In this document: positions 34,234 through 42,990 of the stretch, in pieces
How positions within the stretch are numbered: position 1 is the stretch's first letter
Layout of the letters: the number at the start of each line of letters is the position of its first letter
Source: Candidatus Binatia bacterium
GTDB taxonomy: Bacteria; Desulfobacterota; Binatia; UBA12015
DNA: 64,000 nucleotides
Direction: 5' to 3'
Assembly: GCA_029243485.1 (NCBI GenBank)
Contig: JAQWRY010000072.1
Span: forward strand, 1-64,000
Program-made: the position numbers and the translations under genes
Notes under the pieces: model-generated
The model's database searches: none
What the model saw: only the letters and a program-made list of their open reading frames with translations
What the model was told of the DNA's origin: nothing

Positions 34234-35550
34234 TCACGCCGCTGAGGCGCGTAGGCGGGGGCGGCGGCGGACGCGAAGGGGGAGGGCCTTTGGGCCGCGG
34301 AGGATCGTGTTATCGCCCCAGGTGATTTGGTCGGTTGCGAGGTCGATCTCGGAGAAGGTGTCGAGGAGAGCTCGGAAGGCGAGCTCGCCCTCGAGGCGCG
34401 CAAGTTGGGCGCCGAGGCAATAGTGCACGCCGTGGCTGAAGCTGAGGGCTCGTTTTTCGTCGCGGGCGACGTCGAGGATCTCGGGGTTGGTGAAGACCTC
34501 GGGATCGCGGTTCGCTGCACCCAGGAGCAGCACGAGCTGATCGCCCTTCTGGACCCGGTGCCCCTTGAAATCGAGATCCCCGGGGGCCATGCGAGACGTG
34601 AGTTGTACGGGGCTATCGTAGCGCAAGAACTCGTTGACGGCGCTGGGGATGAGCTCCGGTTCCGCCCGAAGCCGTTCCATCTGCTCGGGGTTTCGGAGCA
34701 AGGCAACCATGCCGGTGCCGATGAGGTTCGTCGTCGTTTCGTTCCCGGCTACGAGAATCAGCATCGTCTGGGCGAAGAGCTCGCCCGCCGAGAGTCGGTC
34801 GCCGTCTTCCTCGGCGGCGACGAGGCCTGAGAGCAGGTCGTCGCGTGGATCACGCCGGCGCTGTTCGACGATCTCTTCGAGGTAGGAACGAAGCTCGGCT
34901 TGTGCGAGAAGGCTGCGCCGGATGTCGTCGCCGCTCCCGAAGCCGAGGACCCGCACGCCCTCATCGGACCAGTGGCGGAAACGCTCGTGATCTTCGGCCG
35001 GAACGCCGAGCATCTCGGCGATTACGGTAACCGGCAACGGCGCTGCGAAATCCGCGATGAGTTCGATCTCGTCTCCGTCCGCCGCGCGCTCGAGCCACTG
35101 GTGCGCGAGTTCTTCGACGCGGGTCCGCATGCGCTCGATGGCCCGCGGCGTGAACGCCTTGCTCACGAGACTCCGCAGGCGGGTGTGGTCCGGTGCATCG
35201 ATCCGCAGCATGCCGGTGCCGCCGTCGGTGTACGGCTCGGGTAGGCCCATGTTGCGGCGTCGCGCGGCGATCATCGGATAGCGCTTCCAGTTCCGCTCGT
35301 CGGAAGAGAGTCGCGTGTCGGCAAGCGCGTCGACGACATCCTGGTACCGAGTGAGAACGTACCCCGGCACCAGCGGGCTGCGATGGAACGGGTCGATCTC
35401 GCGCAGGCGTCGGTACTGCGGGTAGGGATCCTCCTGGTTGGCGCTGCCTCGGGGGTCGAACGCCACTCCGTAGCGGAGCCGTTCGTAGCCCATCGCCACT
35501 GCGGCGCCGGCGAGGATCCCTGCATGGGTCACGCGTTCGCGAAGGTTCAT
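34234..35550 (-). CDS. Cytochrome P450
   Basis: The roughly 438-aa enzyme has the oxygen-binding I-helix AGNETTTNLIGTG, the ExxR-containing VNEFLRYDSPVQL, and the heme Cys loop FSHGVHYCLGAQLARLE. Length and layout match soluble bacterial CYPs (CYP107/CYP125-like range). It needs ferredoxin and reductase partners, none of which is adjacent. ATG 35550 gives the expected N-terminus; a longer frame reaches 35613. Its stop is one base beyond the 43-bp repeat. Substrate is unknown; steroid or terpenoid hydroxylation would fit the surroundings. Confidence 0.93.
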   Translation of the reverse strand: MNLRERVTHAGILAGAAVAMGYERLRYGVAFDPRGSANQEDPYPQYRRLREIDPFHRSPLVPGYVLTRYQDVVDALADTRLSSDERNWKRYPMIAARRRNMGLPEPYTDGGTGMLRIDAPDHTRLRSLVSKAFTPRAIERMRTRVEELAHQWLERAADGDEIELIADFAAPLPVTVIAEMLGVPAEDHERFRHWSDEGVRVLGFGSGDDIRRSLLAQAELRSYLEEIVEQRRRDPRDDLLSGLVAAEEDGDRLSAGELFAQTMLILVAGNETTTNLIGTGMVALLRNPEQMERLRAEPELIPSAVNEFLRYDSPVQLTSRMAPGDLDFKGHRVQKGDQLVLLLGAANRDPEVFTNPEILDVARDEKRALSFSHGVHYCLGAQLARLEGELAFRALLDTFSEIDLATDQITWGDNTILRGPKALPLRVRRRPRLRASAA

Positions 35551-35715
35551 CTTGTCTCCCGTCCGTTCGGCACTGCCCAAGTCAGTCGGGCGGCCGTAAC
35601 GCAGGATACGCAAGCCCCGTGCCTACAGCGGGCGCCGCAGACACGAGCACTTTGGTCGCAGGTGCAATCTTCGGACGGCACCCGCTGCCATCCGAATTCT
35701 GCGCCGGAGAGAGCC

Positions 35716-35744
35716 GGAGGGCGCGCGGTGTTCGCGCCCCCTCC
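35716..35744. terminator. Hairpin downstream of the SDR gene
   Basis: GGAGGGCGCG (35716-35725) pairs with CGCGCCCCCTCC (35733-35744) across a 7-nt loop, with a 2-nt bulge. It lies 8 bp past the stop of the minus-strand SDR gene. There is no U-run, so it is a transcript-end stabiliser or partial terminator more than a canonical intrinsic terminator. Confidence 0.45.
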
Positions 35745-35751
35745 GTGGATC

Positions 35752-36645
35752 TCAGCTCAGCATTCCGAAAATCTTCATCGTGACGTCGCCGCCGGCGTTG
35801 TAGGGCTTCGCGTCGCTCATGTCGGAAATCTTCGACCAGTTGGCTGCAACGTCGTCGACGCTGACATCCTTGCCGAGGTGCACGCCCTGTCCCTCGACGA
35901 TGTGCACCTTGCTGTAGTACCCGGCGCCCGCCTCGATGATCGTGCCGTCGGGCGCGTCCTCACTGCAGAGGAACAGGACCGCCGGGGTCACGAGCTCGGG
36001 CTTCAGGGCCTCGAGCGCCTCCTTCGGCATGATGTCCTCTGTCATTCGGGTCGCTGCGACGGGGGCAACCGTGTTGACCTTAACGTTGTACTTCGCGCCC
36101 TCGATCTTCAGGGTGTTCATGAAACCGACCAGGCCGAGCTTCGCGGCGCCGTAGTTCGACTGCCCGAAGTTGCCGTAGAGGCCCGATGATGACGTCGTCA
36201 TGACGATGCGGCCGAACTTCTGGTTGACCATGTGCTCCCACGCGGCGCGGGTGCAGTTCACGCTGCCCATGAGGTGCACGTCGACGACGAGCTGGAAGTC
36301 GTCGAGCGTCATCTTCTTGAACGTGCGATCGCGCAGGATGCCCGCGTTGTTGATCAGAATGTCGATGCGTCCGTAGGCATCGAGCGTGTCCTGGATGATC
36401 TTCTCGGCACCGGCGCGGTCGCTGACCGAGCTGCCATTGGCGATGGCTTCGCCACCCGCGCTCTTGATCTCGTCGACGACGGCGAGGGCTGCCTCGCTGT
36501 TGCCGCCGGTGCCATCGACGGACGCGCCGAGATCGTTCACGACGACCTTCGCGCCACGTCGCGCGAGTTCGAGAGCATGCTGCCTTCCGAGACCGCCACC
36601 CGCTCCGGTGACGACCGCTACTTTTTCATCGAAGCGAACTGCCAT
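35752..36645 (-). CDS. SDR, peroxisomal-multifunctional-enzyme type (hydroxyacyl-CoA dehydrogenase-like)
   Basis: The 297-aa SDR has TGAGGGLGRQHAL (about 14-26), VVNDLGASVDGTGGNSEAA (an insertion typical of the (3R)-hydroxyacyl-CoA dehydrogenase domain of multifunctional enzyme type 2), INNAGILRDRTF, SSSGLYGN and YGAAKLGL (YxxxK). The conserved C-terminal extension beyond the SDR core is present. It likely oxidises (3R)-hydroxyacyl-CoA esters, including steroid or branched-chain ones, in beta-oxidation. It has its own hairpin downstream and is separated by 200 bp from the P450. Confidence 0.9.
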   Translation of the reverse strand: MAVRFDEKVAVVTGAGGGLGRQHALELARRGAKVVVNDLGASVDGTGGNSEAALAVVDEIKSAGGEAIANGSSVSDRAGAEKIIQDTLDAYGRIDILINNAGILRDRTFKKMTLDDFQLVVDVHLMGSVNCTRAAWEHMVNQKFGRIVMTTSSSGLYGNFGQSNYGAAKLGLVGFMNTLKIEGAKYNVKVNTVAPVAATRMTEDIMPKEALEALKPELVTPAVLFLCSEDAPDGTIIEAGAGYYSKVHIVEGQGVHLGKDVSVDDVAANWSKISDMSDAKPYNAGGDVTMKIFGMLS

Positions 36646-36753
36646 TTGAATCTCCTGTGGTTGAAGGGGCGATCACCGTGAAACGGTGCTCGAGGCGAAC
36701 CCTGACCCGGTACTATGTGCATCAGGGGCGGGCAATGGAGCGCTCTATGCTCT

Positions 36754-37420
36754 CTAGATCGTGCTCGCGAACCCGAACGGTGGTTGCTGGATCCAGTCGA
36801 GCTCGGCTTCGCCTCGGCCAAGGGCGGCGGCGGTGAGATCCGCGACGCTGAACTGCGAGCCCGCGAGGTATCCGCTCGGTTGAATCTCGCACTCGATCCG
36901 ATCGAGGCAGAAACGGATCTTCTCGCGCGCCCCGACGACGCCGTCCTCGGTGATCTTGTGCCGCCACATTTAGAACCGCCGGAAGACCGGCAGCATCGTC
37001 TGGATGAGGTTTCGTGCCGGGTTGCCCATCCGCATGGAGCGCGCGCACGGCCCTTGCGGGTTCCGCGTACAATGCCCCGCCGATGAGGTCGGCCCGGACC
37101 GGCGAACCGAGTTTTTCGTCGAAGAAATCTTCGAGCTCGAGAGCGCGGCGACAGTCCGTCCGATCTTGCGGGTACAGGTTAAGCGCGGGCTGGGCGCCTT
37201 CCAGCGCCTCGATGATCGCTGTGGAATCGGAGATCGCTCTGCCGTTCAAGAACAGGATCGGAAGCGTGGGCTTACCCGTCGCGAGGAGGGCGCGTGGAAG
37301 AGTAGTCGGCCGCGAGCACCTTGCGCTCCTACGGAATGCCCTTCCAACCGAGGCTATGCCCGACGGAGGCCCGGTCGCAAGCTCGTAGAAAGGCGACGGC
37401 TGGTCGTCGGCACCCGAGTG
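36754..37420 (-). pseudogene. Decayed glutathione S-transferase
   Basis: Pieces in different minus-strand frames make one GST. LGWKGIP is followed by TAG at 37329-37331 (where Tyr is expected) and ERKVLAADYSSTR. After a frame change near 37285 comes ALLATGKPTLPILFLNGRAISDSTAIIEAL, then DFFDEKLGSPVRADL. A frame change near 37030 leads to RMGNPARNLIQTMLPVF and a TAA, and the last part is ITEDGVVGAREKIRFCLD to the stop at 36754. At least two stops and two frameshifts are present. The N-terminal thioredoxin-like domain is recognisable but the start is gone. Confidence 0.75.
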
Positions 37421-37437
37421 GCATACCTCGACGCATT

Positions 37438-38814
37438 ATGCCGATCGAGTCCTCACCGTTCCGAGGTATCCCCTCACTACTTCACGACGTCGCGGATCGC
37501 GCGGCGCGCTACATTAAAGACCTAGATGCACGGGCTCCCTTTCCGGGGCTGCCGGCACTCGAGAAGATGGCCGCCCTCGACCGAGGCCTTCCCGAGGCTC
37601 CGTGTGCGCCCGCAGACACGATCGCCCTCCTCGACGAAGCATCGAGAGCGACGGTCGGATCGACCGGCGGACGTTACTTCGGCTTCGTGACCGGTGGCGT
37701 GCTTCCCGCCGCGTTGGGGGCGAGTTGGCTCACCACGGCGTGGGACCAGAACGCGTTCAATACGCTCTCTTCACCGGCTGCAGCACGCATCGAAGCGATC
37801 GCGTTACGTTGGACGCTCGACGTACTGGGACTTCCTTCCGATACGGCGGCCGCGTTCGTCACGGGTACGACGATGGGGCACGTCACGGCGCTCGCAGCGG
37901 CCCGGCATGCCCTCTTGGCGCGCAAGGGTTGGGATGTGGAAGCAGACGGGCTCGCCGGTTCCCCACCGCTGTTGGTCGTCGTGAGTGAGGAAGCCCACTC
38001 AACTTTGGGCAAGGCCCTGGCCGTGCTGGGGCTCGGCAAGAACCGCGTGCGAGCCGTCCCGACAGACGCACAGGGGCGCATGCGCCCCGAGGCGCTCGGC
38101 GATCTCGACGATGCGACGATCGTCTGTGCACAGGCAGGGAACGTGAACACCGGTGCGTTCGATCCGCTGATGGAGATCTGTGCGCACGCGCATGCGGCTG
38201 GCGCCTGGGTACACGTCGATGGTGCTTTCGGATTGTGGGCCGCGGCCGCGCCCTCGACGCGCGCTCATACCGTGGGCCTCGAGCAGGCGGATTCCTGGGC
38301 GACGGACTTCCACAAGTGGCTGAACGTAACCTACGACAGCGGCCTCGCCGGCGTACGGGACGGAGAGGCTCTGCGCAGCGCGTTCGCGATGCGCGCTCCC
38401 TACCTCTTGATGGGGGAGTCGCGCGAGCCCATGGACTACACGGCTGAATCGTCGCGTCGGGCCCGCGGCACGGAGGTCTGGGCGGCGCTACATTCTTTGG
38501 GACGGCAGGGTGTCGCCGACCAGGTCGAGCGTTGCTGCGCACACGCCAGGCGCTTCGGCGTGGCTCTCTCGGACGCGGGTTGTGACGTGCGCAACGACGT
38601 TGTTCTGAATCAGGTTTTGGTTTCCTTTGGTGACGATGCTCGGACGCGCCGCGTGATCGACGCGGTCCAACGCGACGGCACGTGCTGGTGTGGCGAGGGC
38701 GTTTGGCGGGATCGCGTGTCCATGCGGATCAGCGTGTCGTCTTGGGCGACCACGGAGGAGGACGTAGGGCGGAGCCTGGAAGCGATTCTGCGGTGTAACG
38801 CGGCCACCGATTGA
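37438..38814 (+). CDS. PLP-dependent decarboxylase/aminotransferase-fold protein (group II)
   Basis: The roughly 458-aa protein is a fold-type I PLP enzyme of the aromatic-L-amino-acid/glutamate decarboxylase group. Visible are FVTGTTMGHVTALAAARHAL (phosphate loop), HVDGAFGLWAAAA (Asp that holds the pyridine ring) and SWATDFHKWLNVTYDSG (Lys that binds PLP). The protein ends near the usual 450-480 residues. ATG 37438 is used; upstream in-frame sequence covers the broken GST. No neighbour indicates the amino acid substrate. Confidence 0.88.
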   Translation: MPIESSPFRGIPSLLHDVADRAARYIKDLDARAPFPGLPALEKMAALDRGLPEAPCAPADTIALLDEASRATVGSTGGRYFGFVTGGVLPAALGASWLTTAWDQNAFNTLSSPAAARIEAIALRWTLDVLGLPSDTAAAFVTGTTMGHVTALAAARHALLARKGWDVEADGLAGSPPLLVVVSEEAHSTLGKALAVLGLGKNRVRAVPTDAQGRMRPEALGDLDDATIVCAQAGNVNTGAFDPLMEICAHAHAAGAWVHVDGAFGLWAAAAPSTRAHTVGLEQADSWATDFHKWLNVTYDSGLAGVRDGEALRSAFAMRAPYLLMGESREPMDYTAESSRRARGTEVWAALHSLGRQGVADQVERCCAHARRFGVALSDAGCDVRNDVVLNQVLVSFGDDARTRRVIDAVQRDGTCWCGEGVWRDRVSMRISVSSWATTEEDVGRSLEAILRCNAATD

Positions 38815-38837
38815 ATCGGTTCCCGGGCGGGTAGGTC

Positions 38838-38930
38838 GTGTTGGAACCAGACCCCCAGACGGGGAAGCGCGACCGACTGCGCGGGACCACGCGCCTGCGC
38901 GGCAAAGACGTGACGCGCGAGGATTTCTAG
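38838..38930 (+). other. Short unidentified ORF between genes
   Basis: A 30-codon frame from GTG 38838 ends at TAG 38928-38930 and is rich in charged residues (DPQTGKRDRLRGTTRLRGK). It sits 24 bp after the decarboxylase and 8 bp before the convergent NTF2-like gene. I cannot assign it to a family; it could be the tail of a lost gene or chance. Confidence 0.2.
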
Positions 38931-38937
38931 TCGCCGA

Positions 38938-39468
38938 TCATTCGGCCGGCGGCGGCTCTTGGTCGACGAGGATGTCGCGCAGAGAGAACTTCCACCCGGC
39001 CTTGGTCTTCACGAAGTGGTCGCGGTAGATGCCGGTGTTGCTGAACCGGGGGGCGGGCTCGCCCTTGAACTGGAACGTCACGGCGAACATCGTGTCCGAA
39101 TGCACGGTGCCGTCGTCCTGGGCGGTGAACATCGTGTTCGTCTGAAAGTGACGGGACTGGAGCATCCCGATCTTCACGGAGTTGTCGTAGAAGCCCTTGA
39201 TGAAGTTGGCGCGTTCTTTGTTCGACCCGTACTTCCACGCGAGTTGGCCGCGGAACGAGGCCTGGATGACGGCGTCGTCCTGGAACAGATCGACCCAGCC
39301 CTTCTGATCGCCCCCGTCCCACTCGTGGCTGTACGCGGAGATGAGGTTGAGGAGCGCCACGCGGTCCTCGGGTGCGAGATCGGCGGCGTCCACTCTGGAC
39401 GCGGGCAGCACAGCGAACCCGGCCGCGAGTACGAGGGCCAGTAAACAGCGCGAGACGAACGTGTGCAT
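38938..39468 (-). CDS. Exported NTF2-like (SnoaL-type) domain protein
   Basis: The 176-aa protein starts with a signal peptide (CLLALVLAAGFAVLPASRVDA) and continues with the cone-shaped NTF2-like fold (ALLNLISAYSHEWDGGDQKGW, FQDDAVIQASFRGQ, RHFQTNTMFTAQDDGTV, GWKFSLRDILVD). Such domains bind hydrophobic small molecules or act as ketosteroid-isomerase-like enzymes. It follows the E2 subunit gene (17 bp away) on the same strand and may be the last gene of that operon. ATG 39468 is chosen because the signal peptide starts there. Confidence 0.82.
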   Translation of the reverse strand: MHTFVSRCLLALVLAAGFAVLPASRVDAADLAPEDRVALLNLISAYSHEWDGGDQKGWVDLFQDDAVIQASFRGQLAWKYGSNKERANFIKGFYDNSVKIGMLQSRHFQTNTMFTAQDDGTVHSDTMFAVTFQFKGEPAPRFSNTGIYRDHFVKTKAGWKFSLRDILVDQEPPPAE

Positions 39469-39484
39469 GGACAACTCCTTCGGT

Positions 39485-40783
39485 TCAACTCGCGGCACGG
39501 ACGTGGGCGAGAAGGGCCTCGTTGACGGCCTCGGGTGCTTCGATGGTGACGGCATGTCCGGCATTCGGGACGACGACGAGCGTTGCGCCCGGGATCGGCG
39601 CGGCGATCGCCTCCGCATTCGGAGTGAGGAGGTCGCCCCCCGCTGCGATCACCAACGTCGGAACGGCGAGCTTCGCGAGGTCGTCGCTCCGGGTACCGGA
39701 CCAGTCGCGAAGGCCGGCGACGGCTCGGTGGAGCGTCGCGGCAGGAACGCGGGACACCGTGGTGCCGAGTCCGCGAACGATTCGTTCGCGCCGGCCGTCA
39801 TCGGCGAGGAACTCCGCCGAGAAGAACCAGGGCAGAAGCGAGCGCGCGAGAACGTCGGGCGCGACGTCGCCGGCGAGCCGGGACCAGCTGTCGGAGACCG
39901 CATCGAGGCGCGCGTCGCTCACGACGAAGGGCGTGATCAGGGTAAGGGAACGGACTCGCTTCGGCTGCGTCAGGGCGAACTCGAGCGCCACCGCGGCGCC
40001 GAGGCTCGCTCCGATTACGTGGACGGAGCCTTCGCAGACAGCGGCCGCATCGCTGGCCGCCTGCGCGACGGAGTAGCTGTCTTGCTCCGGCGCATCGGAG
40101 CCGGCGACCCCGCGTGGGTTCACGCCGTAAACGCGATGGTCCGCGGCGAGAGTGGGGATCTGTTGGGCAAAGGCCGAGACGTCGGTGCCGAGGCCCGGAA
40201 GCAGAAGGACGGCCGTGCCGTCGCCGTGTTGGGGAACGTCCAGCGAGACGTCGTCCGCGACGGCGATGAGCCGCTTCCGGCGCTCGGCCCACTCCCCCAC
40301 GTCCTCGCGTAGAATGCGTCCGCCCGGACCGGTGCCGGTGACGCGGGAAATGTCGACCTCCAGGGCACGCGCGAGAACGCGGGCCGCGGGTGTGGCCGGT
40401 GCGGTGCCGGGCCGGCGGCTCGGTGCCGGTGTGGCGGCTCGGACGGCCGGCCGGGTCGGCTTGCGCGCGGGAGCGGCCCCCGCGTTCGCCGCGGTCTCTT
40501 CGGCGTGCGCGCTCTCGAACGCGGCGACGTCGAAGGAATCGTCGTCGCCTTCCGTGACCGCAGCAAGCAGCGTCCCACACGGGACGGTGTCGCCGCTCTC
40601 GACGTAGTAGTGGCGAATCACGCCGGCCTCGGCCGCCTCGATCTCGATCTCGGCTTTCTCCGATTCGATGATCAGGACGACCTTGCCCTTCTCGACACGG
40701 TCCCCGACGGCGTACGGCCATTCTACGACCGTACCTTCCTCCATCGTGATGCCCAGCTTGGGCATGGCGATCGGAGTCGGCAT
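39485..40783 (-). CDS. acoC: Acetoin-dehydrogenase-type E2: lipoyl, E3-binding and alpha/beta hydrolase domains
   Basis: The 432-aa protein has a lipoyl domain with Lys43 in IESEKAEIEIEA, a flexible Ala/Pro linker, an E3-binding domain (RVLARALEVDISRVTGTGP, about 135-165), and then an alpha/beta hydrolase domain. The hydrolase has a GASLGA nucleophile elbow, a catalytic Asp in AAGGDLL and a His in PNAGHAVTIE. This architecture, with hydrolase in place of the CAT acyltransferase domain, is that of AcoC of acetoin cleavage systems. Its ATG overlaps the stop of the E1 beta gene, so the three genes 42775 to 39485 form one operon. No E3 gene is nearby, so a shared dihydrolipoamide dehydrogenase must serve. 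Confidence 0.88.
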   Translation of the reverse strand: MPTPIAMPKLGITMEEGTVVEWPYAVGDRVEKGKVVLIIESEKAEIEIEAAEAGVIRHYYVESGDTVPCGTLLAAVTEGDDDSFDVAAFESAHAEETAANAGAAPARKPTRPAVRAATPAPSRRPGTAPATPAARVLARALEVDISRVTGTGPGGRILREDVGEWAERRKRLIAVADDVSLDVPQHGDGTAVLLLPGLGTDVSAFAQQIPTLAADHRVYGVNPRGVAGSDAPEQDSYSVAQAASDAAAVCEGSVHVIGASLGAAVALEFALTQPKRVRSLTLITPFVVSDARLDAVSDSWSRLAGDVAPDVLARSLLPWFFSAEFLADDGRRERIVRGLGTTVSRVPAATLHRAVAGLRDWSGTRSDDLAKLAVPTLVIAAGGDLLTPNAEAIAAPIPGATLVVVPNAGHAVTIEAPEAVNEALLAHVRAAS

Positions 40784-41805
40784 CAGGTGTTCCAGCCGAG
40801 CTGTTCGTGCACGGCAGCGATGATCTTCTCTTGCGACGGCATGTAGGCGTCCTCGAGAACCGGGCTGAACGGAACCGGTGTGTGCGGTGCGGTGACCTTC
40901 TTCACGGGCGCGTTCAAGAAGTCGAACCCCTTGTCGATGCAAAGGGAGCCGATCTCGCTGGCTACGCCGCAGTGCGGTGTCGCTTCGTCCACGATCACCA
41001 GGCGACCGGTCTTCTCGAGACTCGCGAGTACCGTGGTTTCGTCGAGCGGGTACAGAGAGCGGAGGTCGACGACGTCCGCTTGCAGGCCGTCTTCGGCGAG
41101 CGACTCCGCCGCTTCGAGAGCGGTGTGAACGGTTCGGCCCATCCCGACCAGCGTGACGTCACCGCCTTCGCGGACGACGGTCGCGGAACCCAGAGGGATC
41201 TCGTAGTCGCCCTCGGGGACTTCCCCTTCGCTGTTCATGAGTGACTTCGTCTCGCAGAAGATGACCGGGCTGTCGTCGCGGATCGACGCGAGCAGGAGGC
41301 CCTTGGCATCGGCTGGGGTCGAGGGGATGACCGTCTTCAAACCGGGGATCCCGACGGTCATGCCGTAGAGGGCCTGCGAGTGTTGGCTCGCGGCCCGGTT
41401 GCCGGCGCCGACGTTCGTGCGCAGCGTGAGGGGCACCCGAGCCTTGCCGCCGAACATGTAGCGCATCTTCGATGCCTGGTTCAGCAGCGGGTCCAGCGCG
41501 ACGCCGAGGAAGTCGATGAACATCATCTCGGCGACAGGACGTAGGCCGGTGGCTGCGGCGCCGACGGCCATGCCGATAAAGCCCATCTCGCTGATCGGCG
41601 TGTCGCGGACACGTTCGGCACCGAATTTTCCGATGAGGCCGCGGGTCGCGCCGAAGGGGCCGCCCCAGGCGTCCTCGATGCCTTGATCTTTGCGGCCGCC
41701 GCCACCGGCGACGTCTTCGCCGAGAACGATTACGTCGTCATCGGCCGCCATCGCGATGTGCAGGGCCTCGTTGATTGCGTCGGTGAAGGAGAGAGTGCGC
41801 GCCAT
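40783..41805 (-). CDS. acoB: Thiamin-dependent dehydrogenase E1 component, beta subunit
   Basis: The 340-aa protein matches E1 beta subunits of the acetoin/branched-chain/pyruvate dehydrogenases: INEALHIAMAADDDVIVLGEDV, RVRDTPISEMGFIGMAVGAA, FGGKARVPLTLRT, and a C-terminal DVVDLRSLYPLDE. With the alpha subunit it decarboxylates an oxo acid or cleaves acetoin and passes the acyl group to the lipoyl domain of the E2 gene downstream. Its stop overlaps the E2 start, and the E1 alpha stop is 4 bp upstream of its start. Acetoin is favoured because of the E2 architecture, but other 2-oxo acids are possible. Confidence 0.9.
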   Translation of the reverse strand: MARTLSFTDAINEALHIAMAADDDVIVLGEDVAGGGGRKDQGIEDAWGGPFGATRGLIGKFGAERVRDTPISEMGFIGMAVGAAATGLRPVAEMMFIDFLGVALDPLLNQASKMRYMFGGKARVPLTLRTNVGAGNRAASQHSQALYGMTVGIPGLKTVIPSTPADAKGLLLASIRDDSPVIFCETKSLMNSEGEVPEGDYEIPLGSATVVREGGDVTLVGMGRTVHTALEAAESLAEDGLQADVVDLRSLYPLDETTVLASLEKTGRLVIVDEATPHCGVASEIGSLCIDKGFDFLNAPVKKVTAPHTPVPFSPVLEDAYMPSQEKIIAAVHEQLGWNT

Positions 41806-41809
41806 GGAT

Positions 41810-42775
41810 CTACTCCGTCACGTAGACGTCGGTGAGGACGTCTTCGGGGGAAGGGAAGGGGGCCGCCTCGGCGGCTTCGACGGCGGCGTCGATCTCTGCG
41901 GTGACTTCCGCGTCGATACGACGGAGCGCCTCTTCGCTCACGAGGCCCATCTCGATGGCCTTCTCTTCAAAGGTCGGAAGGGGGTCGCGGTTCTCTTTCC
42001 AGTCGTTCAGCTCTTCGTCGCTGCGGTAGCCAATCGGGTCGCCGACGAAGTGGCCGAGGAAGCGATAGGTTTTGCACTCGACCAGCGTGGGGCCTTCGCC
42101 GTTACGTGCGCGTTCGATAGCTTCGCCTGCTTTCTCGAACACGTCGAAGAAGTCCATGCCGTCGGCGACCAGGCTGTGCATCGCGTAGGATTTGGCGCGG
42201 ACGGCGAGATCCGTCATGGGCGCGGCAAACTCAAGCGGGGTGGCTTCGCCGTAGCCGTTGTTCTCGAGGATGAAGACGGCGGGCAGCTTCCACGTCGCGG
42301 CGAGGTTCAGAGCCTCGTGGAACTGCCCCTGATTCGTTGCGCCGTCACCGAAGAACGCGATGGCGACGCCACCGGTCTTCTTGATCGACGCGGTGAGCGC
42401 CGCGCCGACGGTCAGCGGGATTCCCGCGCCGACGATCCCGTTTGCCCCGATCATCCCGAGGTCGATGTCGGCGATGTGCATGGAGCCGCCCTTGCCCTTG
42501 CAGATGCCCGTCTGGCGACCGAAGAGTTCGGCCATCATCCCCCGGAGGTCGACCCCCTTGGCGATGCAGTGGCCGTGGCCCCGGTGGTTGGAGCTCACGT
42601 AGTCGCGCTCGTTGAGGTGGGAGCAGACGCCGACCGCGACGGCCTCCTGGCCGACGTAGAGATGGAGGAACCCGGCGAGCTTGCCGGCCTTCATCATGGT
42701 GTCGAGCCGTTCCTCGAACGATCGAATCGTTCGGAGCTGCTGGTAGACGTCGAGAGCTTCTTCGCGGGAGATCAA
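41810..42775 (-). CDS. acoA: Thiamin-dependent dehydrogenase E1 component, alpha subunit
   Basis: The 321-aa protein has the alpha subunit blocks YVSSNHRGHGHCIAKGVDL, GKGGSMHIADID, the TPP/Mg motif FGDGATNQGQFHEALNLAA, and ENNGYGEATPLE. It is close to the family's 320-330 residues with no signal peptide. It heads the operon acoA-acoB-acoC on the minus strand. The C-terminal part has a run of Ala/Glu that extends beyond the core. The 215 bp upstream towards the LLM gene at 42991 should hold divergent promoters, but I see no clear operator there. Confidence 0.9.
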   Translation of the reverse strand: MISREEALDVYQQLRTIRSFEERLDTMMKAGKLAGFLHLYVGQEAVAVGVCSHLNERDYVSSNHRGHGHCIAKGVDLRGMMAELFGRQTGICKGKGGSMHIADIDLGMIGANGIVGAGIPLTVGAALTASIKKTGGVAIAFFGDGATNQGQFHEALNLAATWKLPAVFILENNGYGEATPLEFAAPMTDLAVRAKSYAMHSLVADGMDFFDVFEKAGEAIERARNGEGPTLVECKTYRFLGHFVGDPIGYRSDEELNDWKENRDPLPTFEEKAIEMGLVSEEALRRIDAEVTAEIDAAVEAAEAAPFPSPEDVLTDVYVTE

Positions 42776-42990
42776 ATCTGGGCCTCCTGGGGCTTCAGAG
42801 CCGACACCTGTACTTCACAGCCGACTCAGGGAGAACTGGAAGCAACTCAGGGGCCCGCCCAAACGGGCTTCAGACGGCCCGGAAGTCGTCAAATCGATGC
42901 ATTTCGACATTCCGTGATGCAGCGATGCATGGGGCGCGGAATGCACGCGGAGCGTTGTGGGGTCCGGGTAACGGCGATAGGACGGAGCCC

